Assembly: GCA_947627465.1 (NCBI GenBank)
Contig: CANQWD010000002.1
Coordinates: 1-64,000, forward strand
DNA length: 64,000 nt
Direction: 5' to 3'
Source: an uncultured Clostridia bacterium
GTDB lineage: Bacteria > Bacillota > Clostridia > Oscillospirales > Ruminococcaceae
Part shown: positions 1-8,806 of the stretch, piece after piece
Layout of the letters: each line of letters starts with the position of its first letter
Position numbering within the stretch: the stretch's first letter is position 1
Translations under genes and position numbers: made by a program
The notes under the pieces: generated by a model
What the model was told of the DNA's origin: nothing
The model's database searches: none
Seen by the model: the letters and a program-made list of their open reading frames with translations, nothing else

Positions 1-270
1 AAGACCTGTAAAGAAATAGCACCGACTGTTTACAGAAACGATGACATAAGCTCAAACAAATTATTAAAGCAATACGATCTTGCCGTTCGCCGCAATTATA
101 TGCGTATGTGCCGCGGTGAGGATCGTCTGCCCAGTGAGAGCGCCGGCAAGGACTTGTTGCCGGAAGAATATTTCGAGTGGCGGGATAGGGCTATCAAGGC
201 GATGAGGCTTTGGAAAGATAAAAAGATTTCAGAGGGGGAGTTATTGGAGATCGTTAAAGAACTTGATTAG
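1..270 (+). CDS. 3' end of an unrecognised protein, possibly DUF6076-like
   Basis: An open frame runs from the first base to TAG at 268-270, giving the last 89 residues of a gene that starts outside the window. It begins KTCKEIAPTVYR, contains the Arg-rich stretch VRRNYMRMCRG and ends in a Lys/Glu-rich helix, EFW...ELLEIVKELD in outline. A Cys-containing segment followed by a basic YxRMxxRxRG-like helix recalls the ends of clostridial DUF6076 proteins, which are cytoplasmic and of unknown role; this resemblance is from memory. No catalytic motif is visible. Reading frame sure, family a guess. Confidence 0.55.
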   Translation, partial: KTCKEIAPTVYRNDDISSNKLLKQYDLAVRRNYMRMCRGEDRLPSESAGKDLLPEEYFEWRDRAIKAMRLWKDKKISEGELLEIVKELD

Positions 271-392
271 GTGTAATTACATTAAATCTTTACTGTTTAG
301 CAGGATCTGCGATACTATTCTAAGCTACTTGCTTGAGTGGATTTGCCTTTTACACAAAATCTCTTGGCTCACCACAAAACCAACAAAAACAC

Positions 393-421
393 TTGATAAA
401 ACCATTTATTTATGGTAAAAT
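393..421 (+). promoter_or_regulatory. Promoter of candidate small RNA
   Basis: TTGATA (393-398), a 17-bp spacer and TAAAAT (416-421) match a sigma-A promoter. No open reading frame follows, but two hairpins and a terminator do. Confidence 0.5.
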
Positions 422-427
422 ATAACC

Positions 428-568
428 ATATTGTTGGTGCAATTGGCGGGCTTAAAAAATCCACTGTAGTGTCGCTGCCATTAGTGAGATAAGCGAAATT
501 TTCTACAGCTATTCGGAGATTCAATAGCTGCATAAGTACAAAAATCCGCCGATATTCGGCGGTTTTTT
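428..568 (+). ncRNA. Candidate small RNA of about 140 nt
   Basis: Between a good promoter and an intrinsic terminator there is no ORF with a ribosome site. The RNA would hold a perfect 8-bp hairpin, CAGCTATT/AATAGCTG (506-513 with 523-530), and end in the terminator at 546-568. It could instead be the leader or trailer of a decayed gene; nothing identifies a known family. This is the main content of the 430-bp gap between the first gene and the HD-GYP gene. Confidence 0.35.
546..568 (+). terminator. Intrinsic terminator
   Basis: CCGCCGA-TAT-TCGGCGG forms a perfect 7-bp stem followed by six T residues (563-568). Confidence 0.8.
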
Positions 569-703
569 GCGTAAATTACGTTTTTCCTGCTTGTATGAAT
601 AAGGCTCTGATCTCGCATTAAAAGTGGGTACATTATCTTGAAATGCACGCATTATGCTTCACAAAGCGCTGATTTCGAAGCGGACTGTTGAACATCAAAT
701 AAT

Positions 704-2413
704 TCATGATATAAGCTTGCTGTATAGATCCACAAGTTCAGTTTTGCATTTTAAAAAGATCTTCCCCAACTTGGGATCGAAATGTTCACCCAGCGACTCC
801 TCAATAATGCGGAAAGCGTCGTCATATGAAAGCGCGTCCTTATAGCATCTTTTGCTTACAAGCGCGTCAAACACATCCGCCAAAGCCATAATTCTCGCTT
901 CGATCGGAATATACGTTCCCGCCAATCCCATAGGATAGCCTTTCCCGTTCCATTTCTCATGATGATAATGCGCGACGTTGCTTGCAAGCTCCACAAATTC
1001 ATTATCCTCTACGCCGCGCAGAATATTCTCGATGATTTTTGCGCCCTCGGCAGGGTGTACTTTCATTTTTTCAAATTCTTCGGGTGTGAATTTTCCCGGT
1101 TTTCTTAAAATGACGTCGTCGACCGCGATCTTCCCCAGATCATGCATTGGCGCGGCTTTAGTCAGCATTTGCAGAAATTGTTCGTCAAAGCCGTATTCAT
1201 CACCGCATTCGTTCAACTTTTCCGAGAATATCTTAATGACATCGCTGGTTCTCTTGATATGATCGCCCGTGCTGTTATCGCGGCTCTCGACCATTTCCGC
1301 CATTCCGAGCACCATCATATCCTTGATGTGCAAAATGTTCTCGGTTTTCGTTTCGACTTCTTTTTTGAGATCGGCGTTGTAATCCTCTATCGCGTTATAG
1401 TATTTCCTTTCCAAAGTCCTGTCGATAAACTCGACAAGGTATCCGGCTTTTTTATTCTTTTTATATGAGATAAGCCGGGTATTAACGTCGAAAAACCTTT
1501 CGCCGACTTGTATCGATTTGACATTTTCGGCGGAACGTTCAAGGGAAAGACCGTTTTCGCGAAGATAAAGCACCACGGCTTTGTATAAAACGCTGTCCGT
1601 TTCGGCAACCTCCCGGTCCACCGACCAATTGTTTATCTCGGGGAATATTTCTTTTATATAGCCGTTTGAACTGATGTATCTGTATTTGTCGTCGAACACA
1701 ATATAGCCATACTCGTTCATTTTTTCAACAGTGTTTATGATATTGGAGGACATATCGTAAATATTCAGCCGATCAAACTGCTTTATCATCAGCGCAAAAC
1801 CAAAAAGGTAGCCCAACGACAAAAAGCTTATATTTGATCCCAACGCCCGTTCCAGAATATGCATGGCGATAACCGCAAAACATGCCACGCTGATCGTTGA
1901 TACCATTCTGAACGATAATCGATTTCTGTTTTTTATAGCATACACGATATAAAAAACCATAATGACCGCGTACATCAGCATCATTATCGGATATAAAATG
2001 TGCAGAGGACCGTAGGTCTTTACAAGATAATTGTGCCCGTTTCCGTATGCCAGCTCCACGTTCTTGTAATAAATGCCCGATCTGCCTATCGTCATAACAA
2101 GAGCCATAACTACAGACGAGAAAGCCACCATAAATATCTTCAAAGCGGTATGTATTTTCTGACCGCAAAGCTGCGCCAACAAGAACAGCACGAGAGGCGG
2201 CGCGAAACAGCCGCCCAGATAAAGGAATATATTCGACCGCAGCGCCATTTCCAGATTTTCCGACGCTGCCACCATATATCTTCCCATACAGTTTGTCACG
2301 ACCGCAATACCGAAAAGCACAAAAAGCGTGTCCGCGTTCTTGTTCCTGAACAGAAACGTTCCCATCATGATCAAAGAGACCACAAACACAATAAAATAAA
2401 ACGCCGTCACCAT
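704..2413 (-). CDS. Membrane HD-GYP domain protein (putative c-di-GMP phosphodiesterase)
   Basis: 569 aa. The N-terminal ~220 residues hold about seven hydrophobic segments like the 7TM sensor region of clostridial kinases. A PAS-like region (about 225-330), a coiled coil, and an HD-GYP domain (about 370-555) follow. The metal and signature motifs are intact: HDLGK near 420 and HYHHEKWNGKGYP near 480. HD-GYP proteins hydrolyse c-di-GMP and related dinucleotides at the membrane. AGGAG lies 10 nt before the ATG. It is the last gene of the minus-strand block, 127 bp below the small membrane protein, so it may have its own promoter. Domain call firm; substrate inferred from the family. Confidence 0.88.
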   Translation of the reverse strand: MVTAFYFIVFVVSLIMMGTFLFRNKNADTLFVLFGIAVVTNCMGRYMVAASENLEMALRSNIFLYLGGCFAPPLVLFLLAQLCGQKIHTALKIFMVAFSSVVMALVMTIGRSGIYYKNVELAYGNGHNYLVKTYGPLHILYPIMMLMYAVIMVFYIVYAIKNRNRLSFRMVSTISVACFAVIAMHILERALGSNISFLSLGYLFGFALMIKQFDRLNIYDMSSNIINTVEKMNEYGYIVFDDKYRYISSNGYIKEIFPEINNWSVDREVAETDSVLYKAVVLYLRENGLSLERSAENVKSIQVGERFFDVNTRLISYKKNKKAGYLVEFIDRTLERKYYNAIEDYNADLKKEVETKTENILHIKDMMVLGMAEMVESRDNSTGDHIKRTSDVIKIFSEKLNECGDEYGFDEQFLQMLTKAAPMHDLGKIAVDDVILRKPGKFTPEEFEKMKVHPAEGAKIIENILRGVEDNEFVELASNVAHYHHEKWNGKGYPMGLAGTYIPIEARIMALADVFDALVSKRCYKDALSYDDAFRIIEESLGEHFDPKLGKIFLKCKTELVDLYSKLIS

Positions 2414-2540
2414 AGTTTTGTTTCAACTCCTCTGTGCGGATCACATAAAAGTAAAGACCGCATCAATGTTCATTCCGTTTACGATTTGACCTAGATCTGA
2501 CACACCTTATCGCAGAAATGATTTGCTCCGTTACACATAA

Positions 2541-2876
2541 TTACTCTTTTTCCTGCGGCTCGTTTCGCTGTTTCGGAGTGCGCTCCACGCGCGAATACAA
2601 AAACGTATCGCGCCGTACCGTGATGTTCAGGCTGTCTTTCTTTATGTAATCGCGGGCGTTGTCCCGAGAGCGCACGGACTTCAGCCTGCCTTTCATCGCA
2701 AGAGTAACTATAAACGCGATAATAAATCCGATCACCAGCGCGATAATAACGCTTTTTCCTACGTCGAACGGCGCTTTCACAGCCTCTTCGGTGCCCTCGG
2801 CAAAGGCGGTGAGCGTCGTCGCGAAGAAGCAGATCAGAGCGAAAACAGCCGCGGAAATGTATTTTTTCTTCTTCAT
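2541..2876 (-). CDS. Small membrane protein equal to the tail of TPM-domain proteins, without the TPM domain
   Basis: 111 aa with a signal peptide (1-26, cleavage near AFA), a short linker, one membrane span (about 42-62) and a basic tail with MKGRLKSVR and DTFLYSRVERTPK. That span and tail match the C-terminal part of clostridial TPM (YgcG-like) proteins, where a roughly 130-residue TPM domain normally sits between signal peptide and span. Here the domain is absent and the frame intact, so this is a natural short form or a clean in-frame deletion. It lies 10 bp below the zinc-ribbon gene, a neighbour TPM proteins often have. Function unknown. Confidence 0.75.
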   Translation of the reverse strand: MKKKKYISAAVFALICFFATTLTAFAEGTEEAVKAPFDVGKSVIIALVIGFIIAFIVTLAMKGRLKSVRSRDNARDYIKKDSLNITVRRDTFLYSRVERTPKQRNEPQEKE

Positions 2877-2886
2877 AATTTCCTCC

Positions 2887-3975
2887 TCAAATCAGCCAAA
2901 GCAGAAAGCAGATCAAAAACACCACCGCGCCGATAATACCGGTCAAGCCGAAAAGCCACCCGAAAAACGCGCCCTTGTCCATCGGCAGATCGCCTACGAA
3001 TTTTCCCGTTTGTCCGTTCATTGCGAATGTGTATCTCTCACCGTTCCAGTTCGTGCTTAATATCCAAATCGGATAAAGCGCGTATCTTACCCTGCCGTTT
3101 TCAAGACAAATACTTGTATTTTCTTCGTTCACGGTATCGTAACCGTCTACGGTGTTTCTGAACTCCTGCTCGGTGCTGCGTTTTATACGCTCGTTCGCGC
3201 GCGGTTCGCTCTGCTCTGCGGTTATATCGTATTTATCCGCGAGATACCCCGACAAAAACGCCGTTTGAAAATCCACCGCCGCAGACACGTCGAAAGGCTC
3301 GATAGACTCCGTAAGCTGTGCGGCGAGCTTTGAAGAACCGTTCACCGAAACATTCTCAAAACTTATCCCGCCGGCGCGTATAACCGAGAAATATTCCGTT
3401 TCCTTGCACTCAAAGTCGCCCTCGTCCCATGTCCTGATCTTTGTCGCTTTATATCGGATATTCGCGTCAGCGTCAGCGTCGAACAGCCAGAACGGAACGT
3501 AAACGCCCTTGACCTCTTCAATACGATTTTGGTCTCGGAATGCTTTCGGCAGCAGCTTCTTTCCCGCGTAATGCCGCTTTAAAGCCGCCACCGCCGCTTC
3601 CTTATCATATTTAAACGGAATGATAAGATCGGGTCTCAACTCGCCTGAAAACTTTCCCTTCATAATAACGGGATTGCCGCAGTACGGACATTCCGACGCG
3701 CCCGTCGTTTCGTCGGCGATTATCTCGCCGCCGCACGATTGACACACATAAGAACGCAGACCGTCGGTTCGTTCTTCGCCCCAGTCCGAACTTGTCACGC
3801 TTTCCCACGACATATTCTCCTCGGGCGCGCTGTTTATGTCCTCGTCTAAGCTTTGCAGCGCAGACATTTCAAACTCTGCGTCGCAATATGGGCATTTCAT
3901 TTTTTGCAGCGTGCTGTCGAATTTGACGGAGCCGTTGCAGCAAGGGCATTTGTACTCTTGAAGTTCGGACATCAC
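2887..3975 (-). CDS. TFIIB-type zinc ribbon membrane protein
   Basis: 362 aa. It starts with a zinc ribbon, CPCCNGS...CPYCDAEF (about 9-32), followed by a second, CQSCGGE...CPYCGNPV (about 78-101). A large soluble region with the family sequences YVPFWLFDADAD and YPIWIL follows, and one strong membrane span ends the protein (about 340-362). Such proteins sit beside TPM and SPFH genes in Clostridia; their role, probably membrane-associated assembly, is not established. The ATG overlaps the upstream lipoprotein stop by 4 bp (ATGA), so translation is probably coupled. Confidence 0.8.
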   Translation of the reverse strand: MMSELQEYKCPCCNGSVKFDSTLQKMKCPYCDAEFEMSALQSLDEDINSAPEENMSWESVTSSDWGEERTDGLRSYVCQSCGGEIIADETTGASECPYCGNPVIMKGKFSGELRPDLIIPFKYDKEAAVAALKRHYAGKKLLPKAFRDQNRIEEVKGVYVPFWLFDADADANIRYKATKIRTWDEGDFECKETEYFSVIRAGGISFENVSVNGSSKLAAQLTESIEPFDVSAAVDFQTAFLSGYLADKYDITAEQSEPRANERIKRSTEQEFRNTVDGYDTVNEENTSICLENGRVRYALYPIWILSTNWNGERYTFAMNGQTGKFVGDLPMDKGAFFGWLFGLTGIIGAVVFLICFLLWLI

Positions 3976-4886
3976 TCTTCCTCCTTTTCAATAAGAGCGT
4001 CAAAAAAGCACACAAGCGCTTGTTGTTCATCTTTTGTACAGTATTCCGAGTTGTCGGAATATTTCAATGTAAATTTGTAATTCTCCGCGTCATAAACGAC
4101 GATCTCCTCGCCGTTTTCGTCAAGCAGCGGTTTGTTCTCGTAATTTTCCGCGTAAGCGATAAGCGAATTTTCTTCAATTATTTTGAAAAGCCCGCTTATT
4201 TCTTCTTCGGACACCTCGCGGTCGTTTATTTCGACCTCCCGCTCGTTCGGCGTGAACTTTTCGACATAGCATTGCGCGTTCATCAGCCATTTTTCTCCGC
4301 TTTTCATCACGGAATAGCTGTATGAGCTTTCCACCGTTTCTCCGCCCCAACAGCTTACGGAAATTTCGGTAAGCTGCGATACGGCATGCTTCGCCGTTTT
4401 GAGGTATTTTCCGTCCGCAAGTTCAATAAAAAACGCGTTCATATCCGAATCGCCGATACCCGCCGAATATTCGCTGCCGTCGGCAAAGGTCAGGCTGATA
4501 TGATCGGAGCCGCCGTCAAGCGGCTGCAAAGACCTCGGAAGACGGCGCGGCTTGTAGTTTCTGACCTTGTCGATGACGTTGTTTTCTTCCACTATCTTCA
4601 GCAGCGGCGCGGCTTCCTCGGAGGAGATATCAACGCCGTCAAGCGTCAAATATTCATTGTGCTTCAGACTGAAATACTCGGCATTAAAAAGCCAGTTACC
4701 GCCCGTTTCATTCATACACAGCCGGAACAGCGTCCCATATGCCGTCATATCGCTTTGAGCCACCGAGATCTTCGTCAACTCCCCCGCAGAGGGTCTATTC
4801 GTCCCTTTGCACCCGAAAAGCCCTGTAATTCCCGCCAAAATTCCCATAAAAGCCACCGTTTTAACGATCTTTCTTCTCATTTTCAA
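3972..4886 (-). CDS. Lipoprotein with a tandemly duplicated domain
   Basis: 304 aa. A signal peptide ends in a lipobox, LFGC (Cys about 26), so the protein should be anchored outside the membrane. Two copies of one domain follow: GNWLFNAEYF...ISSEEAAPLLKIVEEN in the first half and EKWLMNAQCY...VSEEEISGLFKIIEEN in the second. Each copy ends with a strand and a hairpin carrying (D/Y)SEY. No enzyme motif is seen. The ATG overlaps the regulator stop by 4 bp and the gene overlaps the zinc-ribbon gene by 4 bp, placing it firmly in the signalling operon; it may be a sensor or target of that system (inference). Confidence 0.75.
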   Translation of the reverse strand: MKMRRKIVKTVAFMGILAGITGLFGCKGTNRPSAGELTKISVAQSDMTAYGTLFRLCMNETGGNWLFNAEYFSLKHNEYLTLDGVDISSEEAAPLLKIVEENNVIDKVRNYKPRRLPRSLQPLDGGSDHISLTFADGSEYSAGIGDSDMNAFFIELADGKYLKTAKHAVSQLTEISVSCWGGETVESSYSYSVMKSGEKWLMNAQCYVEKFTPNEREVEINDREVSEEEISGLFKIIEENSLIAYAENYENKPLLDENGEEIVVYDAENYKFTLKYSDNSEYCTKDEQQALVCFFDALIEKEEE

Positions 4887-5506
4887 AACCCTTTAACGAT
4901 AAGCCGTTTGCTCATCACCAATGCCGCCAGCTTTGTTTTTGAAGTAAATCCCGTTTTTTGCAGCATATTCCGAATGTGAGATTTCACCGTTTCCACAGAT
5001 ATATTCAGTTCCTCCGCCATTTCCTTGTAGGTCATTCCCTCCACCAGCAAACGCAGCACCCGTATTTCCGCCTTGCTGAACTCATAGCTTGACGCTGCTC
5101 CTATTCTCACCTCGGGCGTTTTATCCGGGAACACCGAACAGCCGTTCATCGTCATCTCCGTGACCTTCATAAGCTCCGTCTGGCTTATGTCCTTGTACCA
5201 CAAACTGTCCGCGCCGACTTCCTTCGCGCGGTCTATGTAATCGACGTCAAGCATTGACGTTACTATTATCACCTTGATCTTCGGAAAACGCGCTTTTATC
5301 GCCGCCGTCGCTTCAAAGCCGCTTTCATCGTTGCCGGTGCAAATGTCCATAAGCACCAGATCGACCATGTTCGACGCGCAGAATTTTTCGGCAAGTCCCG
5401 CTCTGTCAAGCGTTCCGGCAAGCGCGTAACCGTCCGCGCCCGCAATATAGCTTGCCATAAGCTCACTCATCATAGGCTGGTCTTCTACAATAAGCACCTT
5501 TATCAT
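4883..5506 (-). CDS. Response regulator, NarL/LuxR family
   Basis: 207 aa. The receiver domain (1-120) has the acidic pair E8/D9, phospho-acceptor D54 in LVLMDICTG and a T/S switch residue in VIIVTSM. A LuxR-type HTH (about 140-200) contains LRLLVEGMTYKEMAEELNIS and TVKSHIRNML. It starts 1 bp after the stop of the kinase gene, which marks it as that kinase's partner. It binds DNA as a dimer after phosphorylation; the target is probably its own operon. Confidence 0.93.
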   Translation of the reverse strand: MIKVLIVEDQPMMSELMASYIAGADGYALAGTLDRAGLAEKFCASNMVDLVLMDICTGNDESGFEATAAIKARFPKIKVIIVTSMLDVDYIDRAKEVGADSLWYKDISQTELMKVTEMTMNGCSVFPDKTPEVRIGAASSYEFSKAEIRVLRLLVEGMTYKEMAEELNISVETVKSHIRNMLQKTGFTSKTKLAALVMSKRLIVKGF

Positions 5507-5507
5507 A

Positions 5508-6425
5508 TCACACTCGGCTTTCTATTGTTAATTCAAACGCTCCGGATATCGGATCGGTTTTTACTGTCATTTTTCCGCCGCCGTTCTCCACGCGATGACG
5601 CAAAGACGTAAGCCCGCCGCCCTCGGATATTTCGCCCTTCACGGGCAAGCCGCTGTTCGTTATGGACGCGGTGAAACATTGGTCGTCTTTTTTGATCTTC
5701 ACATATAAGTCACGGGCTTCGGCGTACCGAGCCGCGTTTGTAGCACACTCGCGAATAGCGGCAGTGAGGAGCTCGTTATTTTCGGGAAGCTCTCCCTCAA
5801 TATGGATATTCACGCCAATACTTTTTACCTCACTTCTAAGCCTTGCGACGGCGTTCGTTTTCTCGTTTGGTTTTATCTCGTGCTTCAACAGCCGAACGGC
5901 GTTTTTCCAGACCGTAAGATCGGGCTTTTGAGCTTGGTCGCTTTGCTGCAGATACATTCGCGTCGCGATAACGCTTCTGCCGATGTCGTAGTGAACGCGC
6001 ATTTTCATATCGAGCATTTCCTCATTGCGAATGAGCGCCAACATATCGTTTGAAAGCGCTTTCATTCTCTCGCCGTATTCCGAAAGCGCCAGATTTTCGC
6101 GCCGAAGCTCATTCTGCCTTTGATACAGCTTTGTCACATCGACGGCGGTCACTTGCGTATATTCCTTTTTGTCGGCGGTGATTATCTGTTCTTCCCTGAA
6201 ATACCACGCGCTCCCGTCCTGCGCGAGGACAGTTCCGCGTTCAAGAAAATCCCGCATTTCCGACAAAGCCTGCAGATCCTTGCCCGCTATGTTGTAAAAA
6301 AGCGAATACATTCGATAATTGCACAATCGTAAAACGCTGTTTGTATCGAAAAAGCAGATACCGCTTGGCAGATTGTCCAGGGCTTCTTTAACGACATTAC
6401 GCATAAATCGGCTCATTCGGCTCAC
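5508..6425 (-). CDS. Soluble sensor histidine kinase (PAS-HisKA_3-like-HATPase)
   Basis: 305 aa with no membrane span. A PAS-like domain (about 12-95) is followed by a helical dimerisation segment with the phospho-His in HYDIGRS (about 145), and an HATPase with an N-box (ECATNAARY, about 230) and a glycine-rich box (EGGGLTSLRHRVENGGG). The ATP-binding residues look intact, unlike the membrane protein just upstream. Because it lacks its own sensor span, it probably receives input from the 7TM protein encoded 9 bp upstream and phosphorylates the LuxR-type regulator downstream. Confidence 0.85.
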   Translation of the reverse strand: MSRMSRFMRNVVKEALDNLPSGICFFDTNSVLRLCNYRMYSLFYNIAGKDLQALSEMRDFLERGTVLAQDGSAWYFREEQIITADKKEYTQVTAVDVTKLYQRQNELRRENLALSEYGERMKALSNDMLALIRNEEMLDMKMRVHYDIGRSVIATRMYLQQSDQAQKPDLTVWKNAVRLLKHEIKPNEKTNAVARLRSEVKSIGVNIHIEGELPENNELLTAAIRECATNAARYAEARDLYVKIKKDDQCFTASITNSGLPVKGEISEGGGLTSLRHRVENGGGKMTVKTDPISGAFELTIESRV

Positions 6426-6434
6426 CCCCGTATC

Positions 6435-8201
6435 TCAAGCCCGTATCTCAAGAATGATACGCTGCTCATCGCCGTCGCGTTCCACCGTGATATTTTCCGC
6501 GGCAAGGTCGGATAAGTCGGCGTCGGAGTCGGTGCGGATGATAAACCGCAGATCGTTTCCGACTTTATCCGCGTTCACGGTAATGCTTTCCATACGCTCG
6601 AAAGAACGTTCCGTTATTTCCTCGAAAAGATCGTACACGGCGATAACGGCGCTCGGCTTTATTTTCTCCGAAAGCGTCGTGTGAAATCCGCAGACTGTTC
6701 CGCACAGTTCTAGATTATCCATTGACTCTCCGATAGTGAGCTTCAGCTCGCCCGGATCTATCTCCGGATACTTCTCGGCTAGAAAAACGAGATTGCTTCT
6801 CCGTTTCAGATACGCGCCCAGCACGACTATTTTCCGAAGAACGCGTTTTGTTTCTTCCTCCCCGCCGGCGTTCTCCGCCTGCTCTATAAGAGCGTCCATA
6901 AGCAGTATCTGCTGCGCGGTATCTTGACCTATCATGTCGTAGATCCGATCCTGCTGTGCTATTTGCGCCTCTTTTTTCCTGAGGCTTTGGTCCTCCTCAA
7001 GAATGTCGTTGCTGTCATGAAGCTCTTCCTTTATGTTTTCAAGCTCCGAGATCGTGTTTATGAGCGCCGTCATGTCCTCTGTCCAGATGACATATCCCGC
7101 GCCGATCTTCGTACTCGATAAACGAATGTTTCCGTCGAGCATCACGGGAGAAAATTCCGATCTTTGAAGCGTCGCCCGATCGAGCTTCATGGCACAGCGT
7201 GAGGATAAGAGAACGTTGAAGTCCTTATCGACTATCCGCACCCCGATGGTCGACGCGTCGAACAGCTCCATATAATGCGTGTTTGAGGATATAAGACCAT
7301 AATGTATGCACAGCTCCAGAGCCGAAACATACAAAACGCACGACGTGGCGGTCATATCCCCAAAAACGACGCGCAGCCATTCGACCTTCGAAGAATACGT
7401 GATCTGATACAAAATAAGTAAGCAGATCGGGATAAGCGGCGCCCAAATACGTTTGCGGCGGTCGGGTATCCGGCATTTTTTCCATAGAACAGCAAACGTG
7501 ACCGCGGCGCAGATGACAAACTCCGCTGATGTAAGGTAAGCGGCAAAATGATAACTGTAATCATAGTCTGTCCAGACAACAGCGTCTTTCGGAAACGCGA
7601 ACACCCATTGATGTATATCATTTGTCATTACCAGCAAAAACAACGTTGCGACCGGAATGTAAAGCAGCTTTAACCGCTTCGGGGTGCGGTAGTTTTCCCG
7701 TTTTCCGATAGACGCCGCCGTGAACGCCGTCAGAAGCGGTATAAACAGCATGGGCAGATAGTATAAATACCAAAGATAACGCGCAACATTCGGAAAAAAA
7801 TCCCACGTAAAGACGGTGTATTTAATCGTCCTCACCGTGAGCCAAAACACAATGAGAAACGCTATTATTGTCACATATCGCCTTGACTGCCGCTGTATTA
7901 TGCGTCTGCGGACAGAATATCCCCACATCATAAACAGCGCTATATAAAGGAATGTGCGCAAATGGCTTGCCGCGGCGCCGAACGGAAATCGTCCGATAAT
8001 ACGGCATGAATATGCCGCGATAACCGTCAAAAAGCCCCAGACCGCGCCGTTTGCGCGTGTTATTTTCTTTTTTGTCAATTTCCGTCTCCAAAAGCTTCCG
8101 CCGATGCTCCGACCGAAATTTTTCAAATTTTGCGGGCGGAACAATATAAGGTTACAGTTCTGAGTAAGCGCCGACAAAATCGCGTTTTTGTTTTCAAACA
8201 C
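6435..8201 (-). CDS. 7TM sensor with a degenerate histidine-kinase C-terminus
   Basis: 588 aa from a GTG at 8201; no good ribosome site is visible, so the true start may lie up to ~50 codons downstream. Seven hydrophobic spans (about 50-290) resemble the histidine-kinase N-terminal 7TM region. A PAS-like segment (about 300-370), a coiled coil and a kinase-like helix (about 430-460) follow. The expected N-box Asn and glycine boxes are missing: the helix reads AVYDLFEEITERSF and the end reads DGDEQRIILEIRA. It therefore probably cannot bind ATP and acts as the sensory partner of the soluble kinase encoded 9 bp downstream. Confidence 0.78.
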   Translation of the reverse strand: MFENKNAILSALTQNCNLILFRPQNLKNFGRSIGGSFWRRKLTKKKITRANGAVWGFLTVIAAYSCRIIGRFPFGAAASHLRTFLYIALFMMWGYSVRRRIIQRQSRRYVTIIAFLIVFWLTVRTIKYTVFTWDFFPNVARYLWYLYYLPMLFIPLLTAFTAASIGKRENYRTPKRLKLLYIPVATLFLLVMTNDIHQWVFAFPKDAVVWTDYDYSYHFAAYLTSAEFVICAAVTFAVLWKKCRIPDRRKRIWAPLIPICLLILYQITYSSKVEWLRVVFGDMTATSCVLYVSALELCIHYGLISSNTHYMELFDASTIGVRIVDKDFNVLLSSRCAMKLDRATLQRSEFSPVMLDGNIRLSSTKIGAGYVIWTEDMTALINTISELENIKEELHDSNDILEEDQSLRKKEAQIAQQDRIYDMIGQDTAQQILLMDALIEQAENAGGEEETKRVLRKIVVLGAYLKRRSNLVFLAEKYPEIDPGELKLTIGESMDNLELCGTVCGFHTTLSEKIKPSAVIAVYDLFEEITERSFERMESITVNADKVGNDLRFIIRTDSDADLSDLAAENITVERDGDEQRIILEIRA

Positions 8202-8210
8202 GATCTACCG

Positions 8211-8240
8211 GTTTTTTCCCCGCCTGCGGCAGGGAAAAAA
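8211..8240. repeat. Inverted repeat between operon start and split lipoprotein
   Basis: TTTTTTCCC and GGGAAAAAA flank a GC-rich centre (CGCCTGCGGCA), so either strand can form a long hairpin. It lies just downstream of the split lipoprotein gene and just upstream of the 7TM sensor gene. It may end transcription of the former; neither strand has a clear T-tail after the hairpin. Confidence 0.5.
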
Positions 8241-8379
8241 CAGATTGATACTTTACCAATTTACATTATAACATAAAGCTCCGCGGATTTCAAGAGAAAT
8301 ATGCAAATTTCGACAGGTCATATGTGGCGCGTCGGGCGATCGGATACGCGACGGAGCGAAAACAGGGAACACAAGGGCT

Positions 8380-8658
8380 TTACTCTTGCGGATCCTCATT
8401 CACTTCCGGTAATCGCTCGATTATGTAAGAGCCGTCATATCCGCTTATGCTTATCGAAAACAAGCGAAAATCGCTGTCGTTTTCACCGGCATAGCCAAAG
8501 ACGACGAACGGCAGATCTCCCGGACAGGATATCATTATGTTGAGCGGGCGCTCCGGCAAAAGCTCCGCGCGCGAAATAAGCATCGTGGCATCGTGGCTGA
8601 GCACGCCATCTTCGGATATTTCAAAATTTAACGGTCGATACACGGCAAAGTTCGACAC
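8380..8658 (-). pseudogene. 3' fragment of a lipoprotein gene split by the mobile element
   Basis: This 92-codon piece has only a GTG with no ribosome site at its start, at the edge of the element. In the sequence just upstream the frame is closed by TAG, nine codons into the element. When the 5' fragment ending ...TETPVVS (16646-16162) is joined at the shared GACAC, the frames match exactly and the product continues NFAVYRPLNFEISEDG to the stop. The intact product would be about 252 aa. The fragment holds short beta-rich repeats (PLNIMISC, FRLFSISISGYDG) and no known motif. Confidence 0.85.
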
Positions 8659-8686
8659 GGGAGTACCTGTGTTGTCAATGTACTAA
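8654..8686 (+). other. Left attachment site of the element
   Basis: GACAC (8654-8658) is the copy of the target repeat, followed by the left arm TGTCAATGTACTAA (8673-8686), which is the exact reverse complement of the right arm. In the circular form the two arms would flank the GACAC core with a 15-bp spacer. Confidence 0.75.
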
Positions 8687-8750
8687 CGACCGTCAAAGCC
8701 GACACAGAGCCATTCCACGTTAAAGCTGAACGTAAATTGAATATAACAAA

Positions 8751-8786
8751 AGCCGAGAGGTAGACCTTCTATCTCTCGGCTTTTTA
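8751..8786 (+). terminator. Intrinsic terminator at the element's left end
   Basis: GCCGAGAG (8752-8759) pairs with CTCTCGGC (8773-8780), followed by TTTTTATTTT. With the next hairpin it insulates the element from host transcription. The 8659-9000 stretch otherwise holds no gene. Confidence 0.8.
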
Positions 8787-8806
8787 TTTTTATCTCATAA
8801 CTAATA

